A DNA stretch of 64,000 nt from Acarospora socialis (taxonomy: Eukaryota; Ascomycota; Lecanoromycetes; Acarosporales; Acarosporaceae), in NCBI GenBank assembly GCA_025617375.2, contig JAMYGW020000012.1, positions 744,001 through 808,000 on the forward strand, given 5' to 3'. Positions 22,221 through 31,978 of this stretch are shown one piece after another. The notes under the pieces are model-generated. The model had not been told where the DNA came from and searched no databases. It saw only the letters and a list, made by a program, of their open reading frames with translations. The translations under genes were made by a program, and so were the position numbers. Each line of letters starts with the position of its first letter. The first letter of the stretch is position 1.

Positions 22221-23669
22221 ATGGCTCCAGAACATGTTTTACCTTCATCCACCGATACCGTAATAGTTGGCAACGGCCCATCTGCGCTCATTCTTTCTTA
22301 CATCCTTCATGGCAACGTTCCGTACTATGACCCCACCGCCCCTCATCCCGATCCGCTGCTGCACGCCAAGCTAGAAAAGAGTCCAGGGTTACTCGATATC
22401 GACATAGGCTATCTCACCGAGCATTTCGCTGCATCTCGACTGTCATACTCGACGCAATCGCTGCAAGTCAATGTCCTCCTCGACACCCTTCTGCGACCTT
22501 TGGCGGATACGGGTTACGAGGTTCGCACATGCGTCCAATGGAGATTCGACCCAGGAAAGGTCGTACCACATATTGTGTTAGGTGACACGACACGTGCAGG
22601 CGGACAATGGACGGGCAACCCAGTCGCTGCTAGCTGGGACATCGGTTCACTCAGCTATGCGGAGATGCTCTCGTTGCCCGGCTACACCTTTGGAGACCAT
22701 CATTACACCACAACCGGGAAACCTCTGGCTCCCTTCACAAGGCCTACCCGTCGAGCCGTTGCGGATTACTATGCGGCATACCCAAAAGAAGTTGGAATTG
22801 AAGGATCAGTGTATACGGGCATCGATGTCGAGGGTATTTCACGAACATCAGATGGCTTTCACATCCGTTCTCACAACACTCATTGCAAGCATTTAGTATT
22901 GGCGTCTGGCATCTTCTCCCATCTAATAGCCCCACGACCTCTGCTTCAGCCCTTGCTCGCTATCCCGGCTCAATTGTCCACCGAAGCCCCTCCGCTACTG
23001 GTAGTGGGGTCTGGTTTCACGGCTGCAGATATCATACTGTCCACGCCTCCTTACCAGAAACTAATTCACATCTTCAGATGGGCTCCTGAGGTGCGACCCT
23101 CCCCGCTTCGAGCGTGCCACCAACAAGCCTACCCGGAGTACGCCGGTGTCTACCGCAGGATGAAGCTTGCAGCTTTGAATAGTGGAGGATCGAAGGTAGC
23201 CATGTCTCCGTTGAATCGAAGGAAGTCCAACCCCTTCTTTAATCAAGGAGACTGGGAAGCCATGTACGAAGGATTCCCAAACACGTTGATATCTGGAGTT
23301 TCGGTTGATGGCAGCGCCGCGTCTGTCTCCCTTCAAACCGAAAATGGAATGACCGTCACCCGCCAAGTAAGCGGTCTGCGCTATGCCATCGGGCGTCGAG
23401 GATCCCTCCAATATCTCGCTAGCACTCTGGGAACCGAGGTACTTGGCAGTTCCGACTCCCAGGCACAGACGCAAAATGAAAAGGTTGATGCCAACTCGAT
23501 ATCGGCGAAGACGCTGAGAGCTAAAGCTGAAGTATCAACGGAGGTTGCTCGAGATGTCTTCATCACTGGCAGCTTGACGGGAGACTCACTTGTACGGTTC
23601 GCATTTGGAGGTTGTGTATACGCTGCGGGAAATATCTTTGCGCGAGCCAAACCCAGCAATGAAGCATGA
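22221..23669 (+). CDS. FAD-dependent oxidoreductase, OSGIN-like
   Basis: A single exon encodes 482 residues. The N-terminal dinucleotide-binding motif reads TVIVGNGPSALILSYILHG, and a second Rossmann motif, LLVVGSGFTAADIIL, follows mid-protein. Between them, RAGGQWTGNP and ASWDIGSLSYAEMLSLPGYT are typical of the OSGIN (oxidative-stress-induced growth inhibitor) group of flavoproteins. The C-terminal FITGSLTGDSLVRFAFGGCV would close the FAD site. Related animal proteins limit growth under oxidative stress, but the reaction is not known. The ATG at 22221 gives the usual short lead before the first motif. It converges on PRP18 with about 300 bases between. No intron is needed. Confidence 0.85.
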   Translation: MAPEHVLPSSTDTVIVGNGPSALILSYILHGNVPYYDPTAPHPDPLLHAKLEKSPGLLDIDIGYLTEHFAASRLSYSTQSLQVNVLLDTLLRPLADTGYEVRTCVQWRFDPGKVVPHIVLGDTTRAGGQWTGNPVAASWDIGSLSYAEMLSLPGYTFGDHHYTTTGKPLAPFTRPTRRAVADYYAAYPKEVGIEGSVYTGIDVEGISRTSDGFHIRSHNTHCKHLVLASGIFSHLIAPRPLLQPLLAIPAQLSTEAPPLLVVGSGFTAADIILSTPPYQKLIHIFRWAPEVRPSPLRACHQQAYPEYAGVYRRMKLAALNSGGSKVAMSPLNRRKSNPFFNQGDWEAMYEGFPNTLISGVSVDGSAASVSLQTENGMTVTRQVSGLRYAIGRRGSLQYLASTLGTEVLGSSDSQAQTQNEKVDANSISAKTLRAKAEVSTEVARDVFITGSLTGDSLVRFAFGGCVYAAGNIFARAKPSNEA

Positions 23670-23976
23670 CAGGTTAGCTAGGGGCTTCTGCCGTGAGGGT
23701 CTAGAAGTTCAACGCCCGAACCTTTCGGTGATGCTTGGAATGTTTAATGATGGACACATCTATTTTTATCTAGATTGGGGTAAAGAACCGCTTTCGATAG
23801 ATCTGGAACATGTCAGAATCTGGACTTGATTAGGAGTTCGACTTCGCTTTACATCTCCAGCTTATATATATTTTTCTTAACGTTTGGATGTAATTAGAGA
23901 TCATGACCGCTATACTGCTCGATGTTAAAGCCATACCAGTAGACTCTTAAAACAACACCGTCTCCTAGCCGCCGAT
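23670..23976. other. Convergent 3' flanks, nothing seen
   Basis: These 307 bases lie between the stop codons of the OSGIN-like gene and PRP18. A T-rich stretch near 23860-23880 may serve 3' end formation. Confidence 0.35.
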
Positions 23977-25134
23977 TCAGCCCATCAGCTGCAGCTGATC
24001 GTCCGGTGGCCATCTGGTCTGCGCAAAGCTCAAGCACCGCTTGATACTCTGCAGGAACTTCCGCGTCACTTCATCGCTCATGATATGCGCTTGCCCTTTA
24101 TCGCTCTCATGCAATTTCTCCCGCGCAGACCGTTCGTGAATCCCAACCATAGTCACTCCAATCGGCCAAGCCCTGCGCAACCCCATCAGCCATGAGCCCG
24201 CCGCAGAAGCCACAGCAATCAAGGTCTGTACTCACGCTTTCCCAATACTCAGCGTCAAATAGCCATCATTAGCATCCACATACCTCCTCTCCTGCGCCGC
24301 CCTCACAATCTCCACCACGGGTCCCAAAATCCCCTCCTCCAGCTCCCCCTTCTCGAACCGCTTGAATAGCGGCCGCATGTTCTCCCGCGACTGCACCATC
24401 GCATTGTACGCCGCCTTGCCCTGAAAGCTCCCCTGCACGCTCTCCGGCCGCGCCGCCAACGCCCCCGCCCACTCCGTCAGCACCATCGTGAAGTACGACG
24501 CCAGCTGCCGGAACAGGAAGCGCCGCCCCTCCGCGTCCGCGGGCACGGTGCCGGAAACCTTCATCTCCGCTTCCGGCACCAGCGCCAACGTCGTCGGGAT
24601 CGGGCCCGTCGTCTGCGCGGCCGGAGGAGCCGCCGCTGCCCGCTCCGTCAGCCGTCGATATCGCCGCAGCGTCTGTCGGTGGCGCTCGCCGAACAGCCGC
24701 GTCGGCTCGCCCATCGCGCGCAGTTTCCGCACCAGCTCGTCGTCGGCGATGTCCTCCTCGCCCTCCGCCAGCGGCGTGCCTTCCTTCGACGCATCGGTCT
24801 TGGCCGGCAGGTCCGGGAGACCGAGCCGTTTCCGTCGTGCCCGCTCTTGCTTCTCCTCTTCTTCTTCCCGTCGGCGTCGCGATTCCTCGGCGAGGCGGCG
24901 GCGCTTCTCGTCTCGCTCGCGGGTCCGCTCGGCTTCCTCTTCTTCACGTCTGCGTTTCTGGAGGGCTTTGAATTCCTTTTCGGCTTGGATGGCGCGCTGT
25001 TCTTGTAGGTAGGTTTCGCGGCGCTGGGCTTCGAGATCGGCGCGTTTGAGGTATTTGGTCTGTGGTGTGGAGGCGGTGGAGGATGCGGGGTGGGCTTTGG
25101 AGATTTCAGTGGACATGAGGGCTTTGAAGTCCAT
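23977..25134 (-). CDS. PRP18: Pre-mRNA splicing factor Prp18
   Basis: Two exons (25134-24236 and 24172-23977, intron 63 bases) give 364 residues. Prp18 acts in the nucleus in the second step of splicing, with Slu7 and the U5 snRNP. The N-terminus carries the PRP4-like motif region (LSRQEI-type equivalent MSTEISKAHP and YLKRADLEAQR) followed by a long charged coiled coil. The C-terminal Prp18 domain runs from about residue 200 and includes FKRFEKGELEEGILGPVVEI and ERRYVDANDGYLTLSIG. The splice joins IGKA to AWPIGVTMVGIHERSAREKL, the most conserved block of the family. The tail KFLQSIKRCLSFAQTRWPP also fits. Length is close to that of human PRPF18. It is divergent from SAP18 across a MITE-bearing promoter. 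Confidence 0.95.
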
Positions 25135-25648
25135 CGTGAAGTAACGGACGGTCGTAAGAGCTGTATGGTGATAAGTTATTCAGGTCGGTAACGCTGAACG
25201 GAGTTTAGGCAGATGGTCACTTGCAGGGCTTAGGGGCATTGCTCTCGCTATTCTAAGTGCACGGGCCTCTTGATACTGTACGAAGGCTATTGGCAAAAAT
25301 CTCCGTCACCCTTAGACCTCCCCCCACCTTCTGGGCGACCTTCAACATCAGTAATTTTCAGAGGAAAAACCAGTCCTGAGGTTCAGAAAAATGTTACTGA
25401 AGATATAGATAATAGATTGAAACATCAGTGGGCCCAATTGTCAGGATTTTTATGATATTGTCGCCGTATCTCCTCAAAAGATCAAGGTCTGGGGGTGGCG
25501 GAGATTTTTGCCAATAGCCTTCGTACATAAATTCAAGTTCGCGGTTCTCTCCCAGTCAAACATCAACACTCCCAAACATACACCTCTAATCGTGCTCAAA
25601 CCAACCCACGAAAAGCCCATGCATCTCCTTAGCTACTAAACTCCGTAA
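25135..25648. other. Divergent PRP18/SAP18 promoter region, mostly MITE
   Basis: About half of this 514-base promoter is the inverted-repeat element at 25279-25525. The remaining flanks show no gene; the two true promoters must lie close to each start or within the element. Confidence 0.5.
25279..25525. mobile_element. TA-flanked MITE (Tc1/mariner-like ends)
   Basis: The two ends are inverted repeats of about 40 bases. CGAAGGCTATTGGCAAAAAT at 25281 is matched exactly by its inverse ending at 25523. The match continues inward through ATCTCCG, CACCC and AGACC with three mismatches. Both ends are bounded by TA (25279-25280 and 25524-25525), the target duplication of the Tc1/mariner superfamily. 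There is no coding capacity. The empty site would read ACTG-TA-CATAA. Because GTAC flanks both ends symmetrically, the duplication could also be read as slightly different, so the family is less certain than the inverted repeat. Confidence 0.78.
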
Positions 25649-26620
25649 ATGGCCCTGCAAACCGGCCCCGGCGGCAAAGTCGACCGGCAAACCACCACGC
25701 CCTTCCACCTGAAGCTCTTCTACCGCACCGGCTCATTTCACCGGTCCGTCCCATCCCCCCCCTCCACTCATCCCCACCCCTCACCAACCTTCCAACTAAC
25801 GCACCCACCTCCTCTCTCAACCCACAGACTCGACGAATTCCCCACCTCAACCACCACCACGCCCCTCCCCCCGCACCTCCAGATCTACACCTGGCCAACC
25901 TGCACCCTCCGCGAACTGACCCACCTCCTCGTCTCCGCCCTCCCCTCCCTCCTCCCCTCCCCCGCAATCGGCACCCGTCTCGCGTTCCGCCTCATCTTCC
26001 CCGACACCCGCGACGTCGGCCGCCCGGGCCCCGGCCGCTATCTGAACAAGGAGCTCGGCAGCGTGGTCGTGGGCGCGGGCGGGCCGGGGGTCGTGCCGCC
26101 CGCGGCTGGGACGACGGCGACGGCGGCGGCGACGGCGGGAGAGGACGAAGACGCGGGCGCGAATGGCGTCGGCGTCGGAGCTGGGATGGCGGGAGAGCTA
26201 GGCGGCGACGCGGACAAGACGCTCCAGGACGCGCGCTTCGTCATCGGCGACTACGTGTCGTGCGCGGTGTTCGCGCCGCTCGGGGACGGCAGCGTGGCGC
26301 CTGCGCCGGGTGGGTCGGGGAGATTCGGCAGTCTGGGTGGTGGTGCGGGGGGAAGGGGGATTAATGATTTTGGGGGTGGGAGGGGTGGCGTTTTGGGTGG
26401 GCCGAGGGAGAATGGGTTTGGTGGGTTTAGAGTAAGGGGAGGAGCGAGGGGGGTGGGGCCTGGTGGGGGGTTCGTTGGTGGTGTTGGTGCTGGTGGGGGC
26501 AGGGATGGTGGCGGGCTGCCGAGTGGGGAGTGGAGGAGGGGAGAGAGGGTGCCGGATGGGCCGGGGGGTGGGGGTGGTGGTCCCAGGGGGTTTGGGAGGG
26601 GGAGGGGTAGGGGTTTTTGA
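25649..26620 (+). CDS. SAP18-like histone deacetylase / ASAP complex subunit with RGG-type tail
   Basis: Two exons (25649-25743 and 25828-26620, intron 84 bases) give 295 residues. SAP18 has a ubiquitin-like fold and links Sin3 deacetylase and the ASAP RNA-processing complex in the nucleus. The N-terminus DRQTTTPFHLKLFYRTGSFH is joined by the splice to RLDEFP, and LQIYTWPTCTLRELTHLLVS is the core signature. FRLIFPDTR and DARFVIGDYVSCAVF complete the domain. An alanine/glycine-rich insertion of about 50 residues interrupts it before TLQDARF. The last third is a glycine/arginine-rich tail, much longer than in animal SAP18, and may bind RNA. The local DNA is strongly G-skewed in that part. Confidence 0.9.
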   Translation: MALQTGPGGKVDRQTTTPFHLKLFYRTGSFHRSVPSPPSTHPHPSPTFQLTHPPPLSTHRLDEFPTSTTTTPLPPHLQIYTWPTCTLRELTHLLVSALPSLLPSPAIGTRLAFRLIFPDTRDVGRPGPGRYLNKELGSVVVGAGGPGVVPPAAGTTATAAATAGEDEDAGANGVGVGAGMAGELGGDADKTLQDARFVIGDYVSCAVFAPLGDGSVAPAPGGSGRFGSLGGGAGGRGINDFGGGRGGVLGGPRENGFGGFRVRGGARGVGPGGGFVGGVGAGGGRDGGGLPSGEWRRGERVPDGPGGGGGGPRGFGRGRGRGF

Positions 26621-27336
26621 GTGGTTGAAATGGTGGTTCGTCGGTCTTGTTGTTGGGTGCCTGCCGTATAGGTGGACATGGTGCGAATGGTGGTGTAACG
26701 CAGTCTATGACTGTCGTTGAGTGGAAACTAGAATCAGACTCGCGAAGGCGCTCGTCGATTCTTTCTGCAAGGTCTTCGACAGAGAGTGTGGCGGATGAGC
26801 GAGGAACAGCGAGGTAGATTGCTATCTACAACTTGATTTTACTCTACAGCATAAGCGATGAGTAAGATTCAGTCTACTCTCGAAGTGGTCACGAAGAGAC
26901 AGAAAAGAGTTTAAAGACTATCATGCGTTTCTTGGGGTTATTTTGAGCTTCAGACGCCGTACACTATACTCTAGGTCTGGTTGGAGAGGATGTTAGGGAG
27001 AATATTATCTCACATGGAGAGGAGAGGGAGAATAACATGCTGCATTGAATGACAAAGCATGTACTATGCAGGTTAAGAGAGCCAAACCGGTGAGGATGCT
27101 TTGATTGGAGACTGAATCTTTTCATGGCTGCGGGAAGATATTGGTCAGAGGATGGATACAGAGCCCCGCCCACAGGCAGGAGACTCAGCAGCCACGGCCA
27201 GGAAAAGGTACTTGCTCCATCCAGCAACCGGCACGTGGGCTTCTTCGGAAGTCTAAGCCCAACAGCGCTATCCCGTCTCCCTTCTTCCTCAGCGCAAGAA
27301 GACACTCATCAGTCCCGCCGCTTTCCACACCCCACC
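26621..27336. other. Convergent 3' flanks, no gene seen
   Basis: About 700 bases lie between the SAP18 stop and the 3' end of the next gene. Frames near 27105-27330 on the plus strand overlap the minus-strand gene and are shadows; nothing else is recognised. Confidence 0.35.
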
Positions 27337-27994
27337 CTAATCCCGCTCAGCCGCGACCCCCTCCTCGCTCACCCCCGGCTGTTCCTCCGCCCCAGCCACA
27401 CCCTTATCCCCCCTCTTCCCACTCGCCGCCTCCTCCCTATCCAGCCCCCTCTGCTCCGCATCCACCCTCTCATCCGCGCCCTGACTCATCCCCTCCGCCC
27501 CACTCGCCCCCACCCCATGCAGTCCCTGCCCCTGCCGATCCCTCTTCGACTGCCCGTCGTGCCGCAACTCGCTGCTCGACTGGCCCTGGATCGGCTTCCC
27601 CAGCCCCGCGTGCACGTCCGCCGACGTGCTGCCGCCCAGCGTGTCCGAGGCCGTGGTTTGCGTGCTCTCTTTGCCGTGCGAGCGCAGGACGTTCGCGTTG
27701 TCGGCTTGGCTTGGGATCTCGGAGGTGGCGTTGGGCGTGAAGGTTCGGTCCGCGGGCGCGCTGCCGGGGGGGAGGGTCTTGGCGTGGAATTCGGGGGCGT
27801 TGTCGGCTGGGGTGGATTTGGTGCCGATTTGGTGCTGTAGAGGAGGTCAGTGGGATGTTCGGTTTGAAGGGGATGGAGAGGTATGCGGGAAGAGGAAGGA
27901 GGGGTGGTGGACTTACGCCGCTGTTGTGGATGGGGTTGGTGCCGCCGAGGTTGCCTTGCTGGTCGGTGACGTCTTGTCCCTTGGGTACGTTCAT
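27337..27994 (-). CDS. Conserved fungal hydrophilic protein of unknown function
   Basis: Two exons (27994-27917 and 27834-27337, intron 82 bases) give 191 residues. The N-terminus MNVPKGQDVTDQQGNLGGTN is joined by the splice to HQIGTKSTPADNAPE. It continues with KTLPPGSAPADRTFTPNA, SHGKESTQTTASDTLGGSTS and a HDGQ/GLHGVGA segment. I know this pattern from short proteins of unknown function in many Pezizomycotina. The protein is glycine-, serine- and charge-rich, has no cysteine-rich or membrane part, and is probably disordered, rather like a stress hydrophilin; that role is a guess. The C-terminal third is acidic and alanine/glutamate rich. Without splicing the frame turns into a proline/arginine stretch that is intron and out-of-frame exon. 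Confidence 0.78.
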
Positions 27995-28495
27995 TCTGGC
28001 GGATGAGTGGTTGTTGATGCTTGTTGAGAGTGTACTGTAGGCTTTGAGTTCTTAGCTTGTTGTAGGACTGCAATTGAGGAGTTCAGTTGTGAATATTTGA
28101 TGGTATAACAAAGTTAGATGTGAGCTTCATATATGTACCTAGTGGGGTGCTAGTGGGGTGCCGTCCAACCTGACGTCATGATGAACCTAGCCTTCGTAAC
28201 ATATGAAACAACAAAGTACCTCAAGGAAACTCAGCACAGTAGGTACCTACCTAATGAATTGATTTGGCGGAGATTGGAGCAAAGAAGATCAATCTTCACG
28301 AATGACCAAGAGCTAGCGATGGTTCTTCCATCAATCCGTCGTATTTGTACTTGGCTGAATCACAGTCACAGCCCTAACCGAGCCTTTGGTGGATATGAAA
28401 CCCCTCAACGAAAGGAGCTAAAGTGTAAGAGATGATTTTTGAAAAGTAGAATAACTACATATGTCTCCTTATCGAAGCTGTATATATTCCCAGCC
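27995..28495. other. Intergenic, promoter of the hydrophilic-protein gene
   Basis: The stretch holds a perfect CRE palindrome and, just beside it, an 11-base tandem duplication (CTAGTGGGGTG at about 28139-28160). No gene is seen. Confidence 0.4.
28171..28178. promoter_or_regulatory. CRE/ATF palindrome TGACGTCA
   Basis: This is the perfect 8-base binding site of bZIP factors of the ATF/CREB type (S. pombe Atf1, Aspergillus AtfA). It lies 177 bases before the start of the minus-strand gene at 27994. Such factors drive stress genes, which fits a hydrophilin-like product, but a single site can occur by chance. Confidence 0.4.
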
Positions 28496-31109
28496 TCAGC
28501 TCAAGAACGTCCTTTGCATGTTCCTACCGTGTTCCCCACTGATAGCATCCAATTTCACCCCCACTAACACCATTTCCAGATCGCTTTTGCCCGGTTTCGA
28601 AGAAGCTTGCACTTGCAGCCTCCACTGGCCTCTGCGAATAATCCATTCCCCAAAGTCGTCTAAATCTCCTAAACGCCTCCGCTTGCGAGGAGCCGAACTT
28701 CTGGGGGGCGTCATGCCGACCTGCCGTGTCATATTCTGGGACGCTGCCTGTCGAGGAAATGACTCTCCTGCATTTCGTCTGATGACGGAGCCTGAATTTG
28801 CAGTCCCTGACACGGTAGGTTCGTGGTCGCTAGGAACTTGGCTGACAAGCAAAGCCGCATCCGCATCGTCTGTATCACTCCCAACGCCAAAGCCTGCCCA
28901 ATTGACCTCGTATGGATTCCCATCGAGGATGACATGAGCATCACGCTCGATGCGAATCTTCACCTGATCCTCGCTTAGTGGCGTGTTGCCTGGACTTGCC
29001 GGCTGCGAGGCGGCGCCTCCGGAGAGCATCATCAACCCTAGCGGAACGTTCGTGGGTAAATTCATCTTGTTTGCCACAACTTGGAATAAACTTGAAATTC
29101 GAGCCTTTGCCAGACCATGAAAGTTGGCTCGCATGGTTCGGAGGTTGATCTTTGTAGCGTCACCGCCAACTTCCAAGATGAGCTCGTATGCATCTTCGTC
29201 GACGAATGGGCGAGCATAGTTGACCCATCCACCTGATGGAGATCGATCTGATGGCGACGCTTCTGGGCTGAAGGAGACTCCCGACTGTCTGATGTCTTCT
29301 AGCCGAATTATAATCTCGGACTTGCCCCGCTCCAGGTTGTAGCTGATATTGTGCGGGATCAGCTTCTGCTCCAGGCCTCGCAGATGATAATATCGGCAGT
29401 CCCGAAGTAATTCTACTCGATGTTCTTCGTTCTTGATGTGTAAAGGATATCCTCGGAGCATGTGAAGAAGCTCAGAGAAAACCTCGGCAGAACGGTTGGG
29501 CACACTAGGAGGCAGTATTGACGGCGGACGGAGTAGGCTCTTACGGTCGAGTCCAGGAAACACTTCGGCTGGAGTGGAGAAGAACATAGTGAAGCCCAGG
29601 GAAAAGTAATTGGGTGAATCGCCAGGTCCAGAGAATATGTCTCGTGGTACTTGAAAATGCTGATGGCCGATCTGTATGAATATCTCAGAGTCAAAGAGCT
29701 GTGATATCAGTCGCGGTACTGTAATCTCATTAGCTCAGAGTTCCGTTATATGTGTGTACAGAACTTACAGCTGTAAAATTGGGCGTCAACGAACAACCTC
29801 ACGAAGTGACTCCCGTCTCGCGGTTGCACGTGATAGCCTTCCGGTAGTCAGCCTGTACTTCGCACAGACGCTAGACACTCAACACACCTTGCAAATGTCT
29901 TGAAATATCTTGGAACGTGACTGGATCACGGTCAATGTACAATGTTCTTACCCCGACAGCACCATCCTCGTTTTGGCGTAACTGATCCTCGAAGAACTGG
30001 GAGAAGTATGAGGGTGCTCTAGAATTCTCAGCTCTATTTTCTCACAGTTCCATGACACTAGTCATACAAGTGGAGTACTTACCATCGGACGCAATCGAAG
30101 CGCCTGACAACCGGAAAAGCTCGGACCCTATCTGTATAGGGAAAACTTTCTCTGCCGGCAGGCCTGATTGAGGGTACTGAGTAGGTTGAGTCCTTCTGGC
30201 TTGCAGAAGGCTAGGCGGTTGATTTGCTCCCACATTTGGCTCTGCTGATTGTGTAGCTACCGGAATCACACCTCCCCCACTCCCAGTAGCCTCCACATTA
30301 GCCCCCGAGCCGCTGGCGGCATCTGACGAGGGAGAGTCGGTTGTCTTAGCCCGCTGATCCCTCGAACCTGTGTCGGCAGAACCATGACCGCTTGACCCAA
30401 GCAATGATGTAGGATTTGACATCCGTTCATTGAATTTTGTGTGTTGTGATCGTCTCGCCCAACCTGTTGGTTGCACTGTAGATTCGCGTACTGCTGAAGA
30501 TGATGTAGATTCTCCCCTTCTCTTGACTGAGGAGCGCAGCAATGCCGGAGCTGGCCACTGCGACCCTTTGCCAGCCGCCGAGAGGGCTAGCGAGGACTGA
30601 ACGTCTGTAGCAGTAGCCCCAGGCTTCTCCTGAGTGACTGGTAGATGTTTAGAGAATGATAACGATGTAGCATAATCTTCCTTACCCGAATGCGTTTTGG
30701 CAAGGTCACTCAGACACTCGTCCTGTTGCTGTGATGGATCTACAGTAGTATTAAGGTAAAAGCCAGGATGATTGGTCGCAAGATTATGGAACGAGCCCAA
30801 CAACGGGTCAGGAGTTAAAACTCCAGCGGCTATTGTATTGCGTGTAACGATTGATGCGTCCAAGGTTCTACCACCCTGAACAAGATACGACTGCTCGTTG
30901 GAGGTAAGAAAAGGTGCTCGATCTTGGGCCAGGTCCGAACCATGGTACTCTACCGGGATGACATCGTAATCTGCAGTACCAGCGTCTGTCGTCCAATGCT
31001 CACTCGGCGATGGAAGAAAAGTCGCTGACACTGCTGTGCCATTGTTTGCAAGAGTAACCGGTTGCCCAAATCTCCTCGACAAGCCATCATCCTTTGGCGC
31101 AGCCGGCAT
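28496..31109 (-). CDS. Protein with two tandem BTB/POZ (T1-type) domains
   Basis: Four exons (31109-30083, 30016-29888, 29837-29769, 29718-28496) give 815 residues; the introns are 66, 50 and 50 bases. The first 330 residues are serine- and glycine-rich and probably disordered. The first BTB domain begins at FPIQIGSELFRLSGASIASD, is built across three introns through TLYIDRDPVTFQDISRHLQG and YHVQPRDGSHFVRLFVDAQF, and ends SLPRLISQLF. A second copy starts at once with IFIQIGHQHFQVPRDIFSGP, and passes through a conserved FSELLHMLRGYPLHI segment to RDCRYYHLRGLEQKL. Such domains pair proteins or recruit cullin-3 ubiquitin ligase; the partner here is unknown. The C-terminal part has the basic stretch APRKRRRLGDLDDFGEW, which may be a nuclear signal. 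Each splice was checked by frame and by continuity of the repeats. Confidence 0.85.
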
Positions 31110-31978
31110 TAGCCGTACGCTCCAAGCTGATTCGAACTCGGTGCTTAGGTAGTGAAGCCAGCCACAACCTTCCGGCCAAGGCCAAGGCTCTTACTCCAAG
31201 GACACGATCCTCAAGGTGACATCCAGGTGGGTACTCCGTACTCGTACAGGTTGGTATGTAAGGTTATACCCAATCCGCTAAATGCTGACTGCTTGCTTAC
31301 AAGAACAATTAGCGACCGAATCCCGTTAGACTGCTAAATTAGGGTCATGATGCGACATACAAAACATCTTTAAAGGTAGACAGTGGAGTGGAGAGTGCAG
31401 GTCAATGTACAGCAGAATTGGGTATACGACTGCAGAGGTCGTGCTTGACTGGGCTTGTATAATACTCTCAAGTACTGTGGTGGGGGTTTGATATTGACCC
31501 TGCCTGCAGACAGGGACGCCCGTTAATGCCCGATTCGCTCGGCGGATGATGGATATGCAGCATTGCTAATCACCGATATTGCATAGTACAACTATAGACG
31601 AAGCAATACAGACATGAATCACGATCATGAACAGAAGTCTACTGCATTCAGATCAATGATCCTCCGTCTGGTTGCAAGAGTCAAATACTAAGGTATCACC
31701 ACACCGCTGTACGACGTCGCACCCCAATGTGGGTAGTGGTGTAAGGCAGCCTTAGGGAGTACCCTTCTAACTGGCTGCCGTGCTTCAACAACATCTATAA
31801 GCTGAACCAGTATCCAGCTCCGTACCAGGTTCTGAGAATGGATGCGCATCGTGCTACTCAAGTCCACAACGCGAACTGTGGGGGTGAATTAGGGCATTAT
31901 AACACTCTAGAGGAGTCACCGTCCGACGACATCCAGTAACTGATATGTACAGTCCAAAGCAGCCGCTATGGGGGCTTG
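31110..31978. other. Intergenic, no gene seen
   Basis: About 870 bases lie between the BTB gene start and the 3' end of SED5. I see no open frame with protein character and no RNA gene. Confidence 0.4.

Noticed and set aside
27105-27840. Plus-strand proline-rich frames
   Set aside because: They are the complement of the conserved hydrophilic protein on the minus strand, whose spliced sequence is recognisable.
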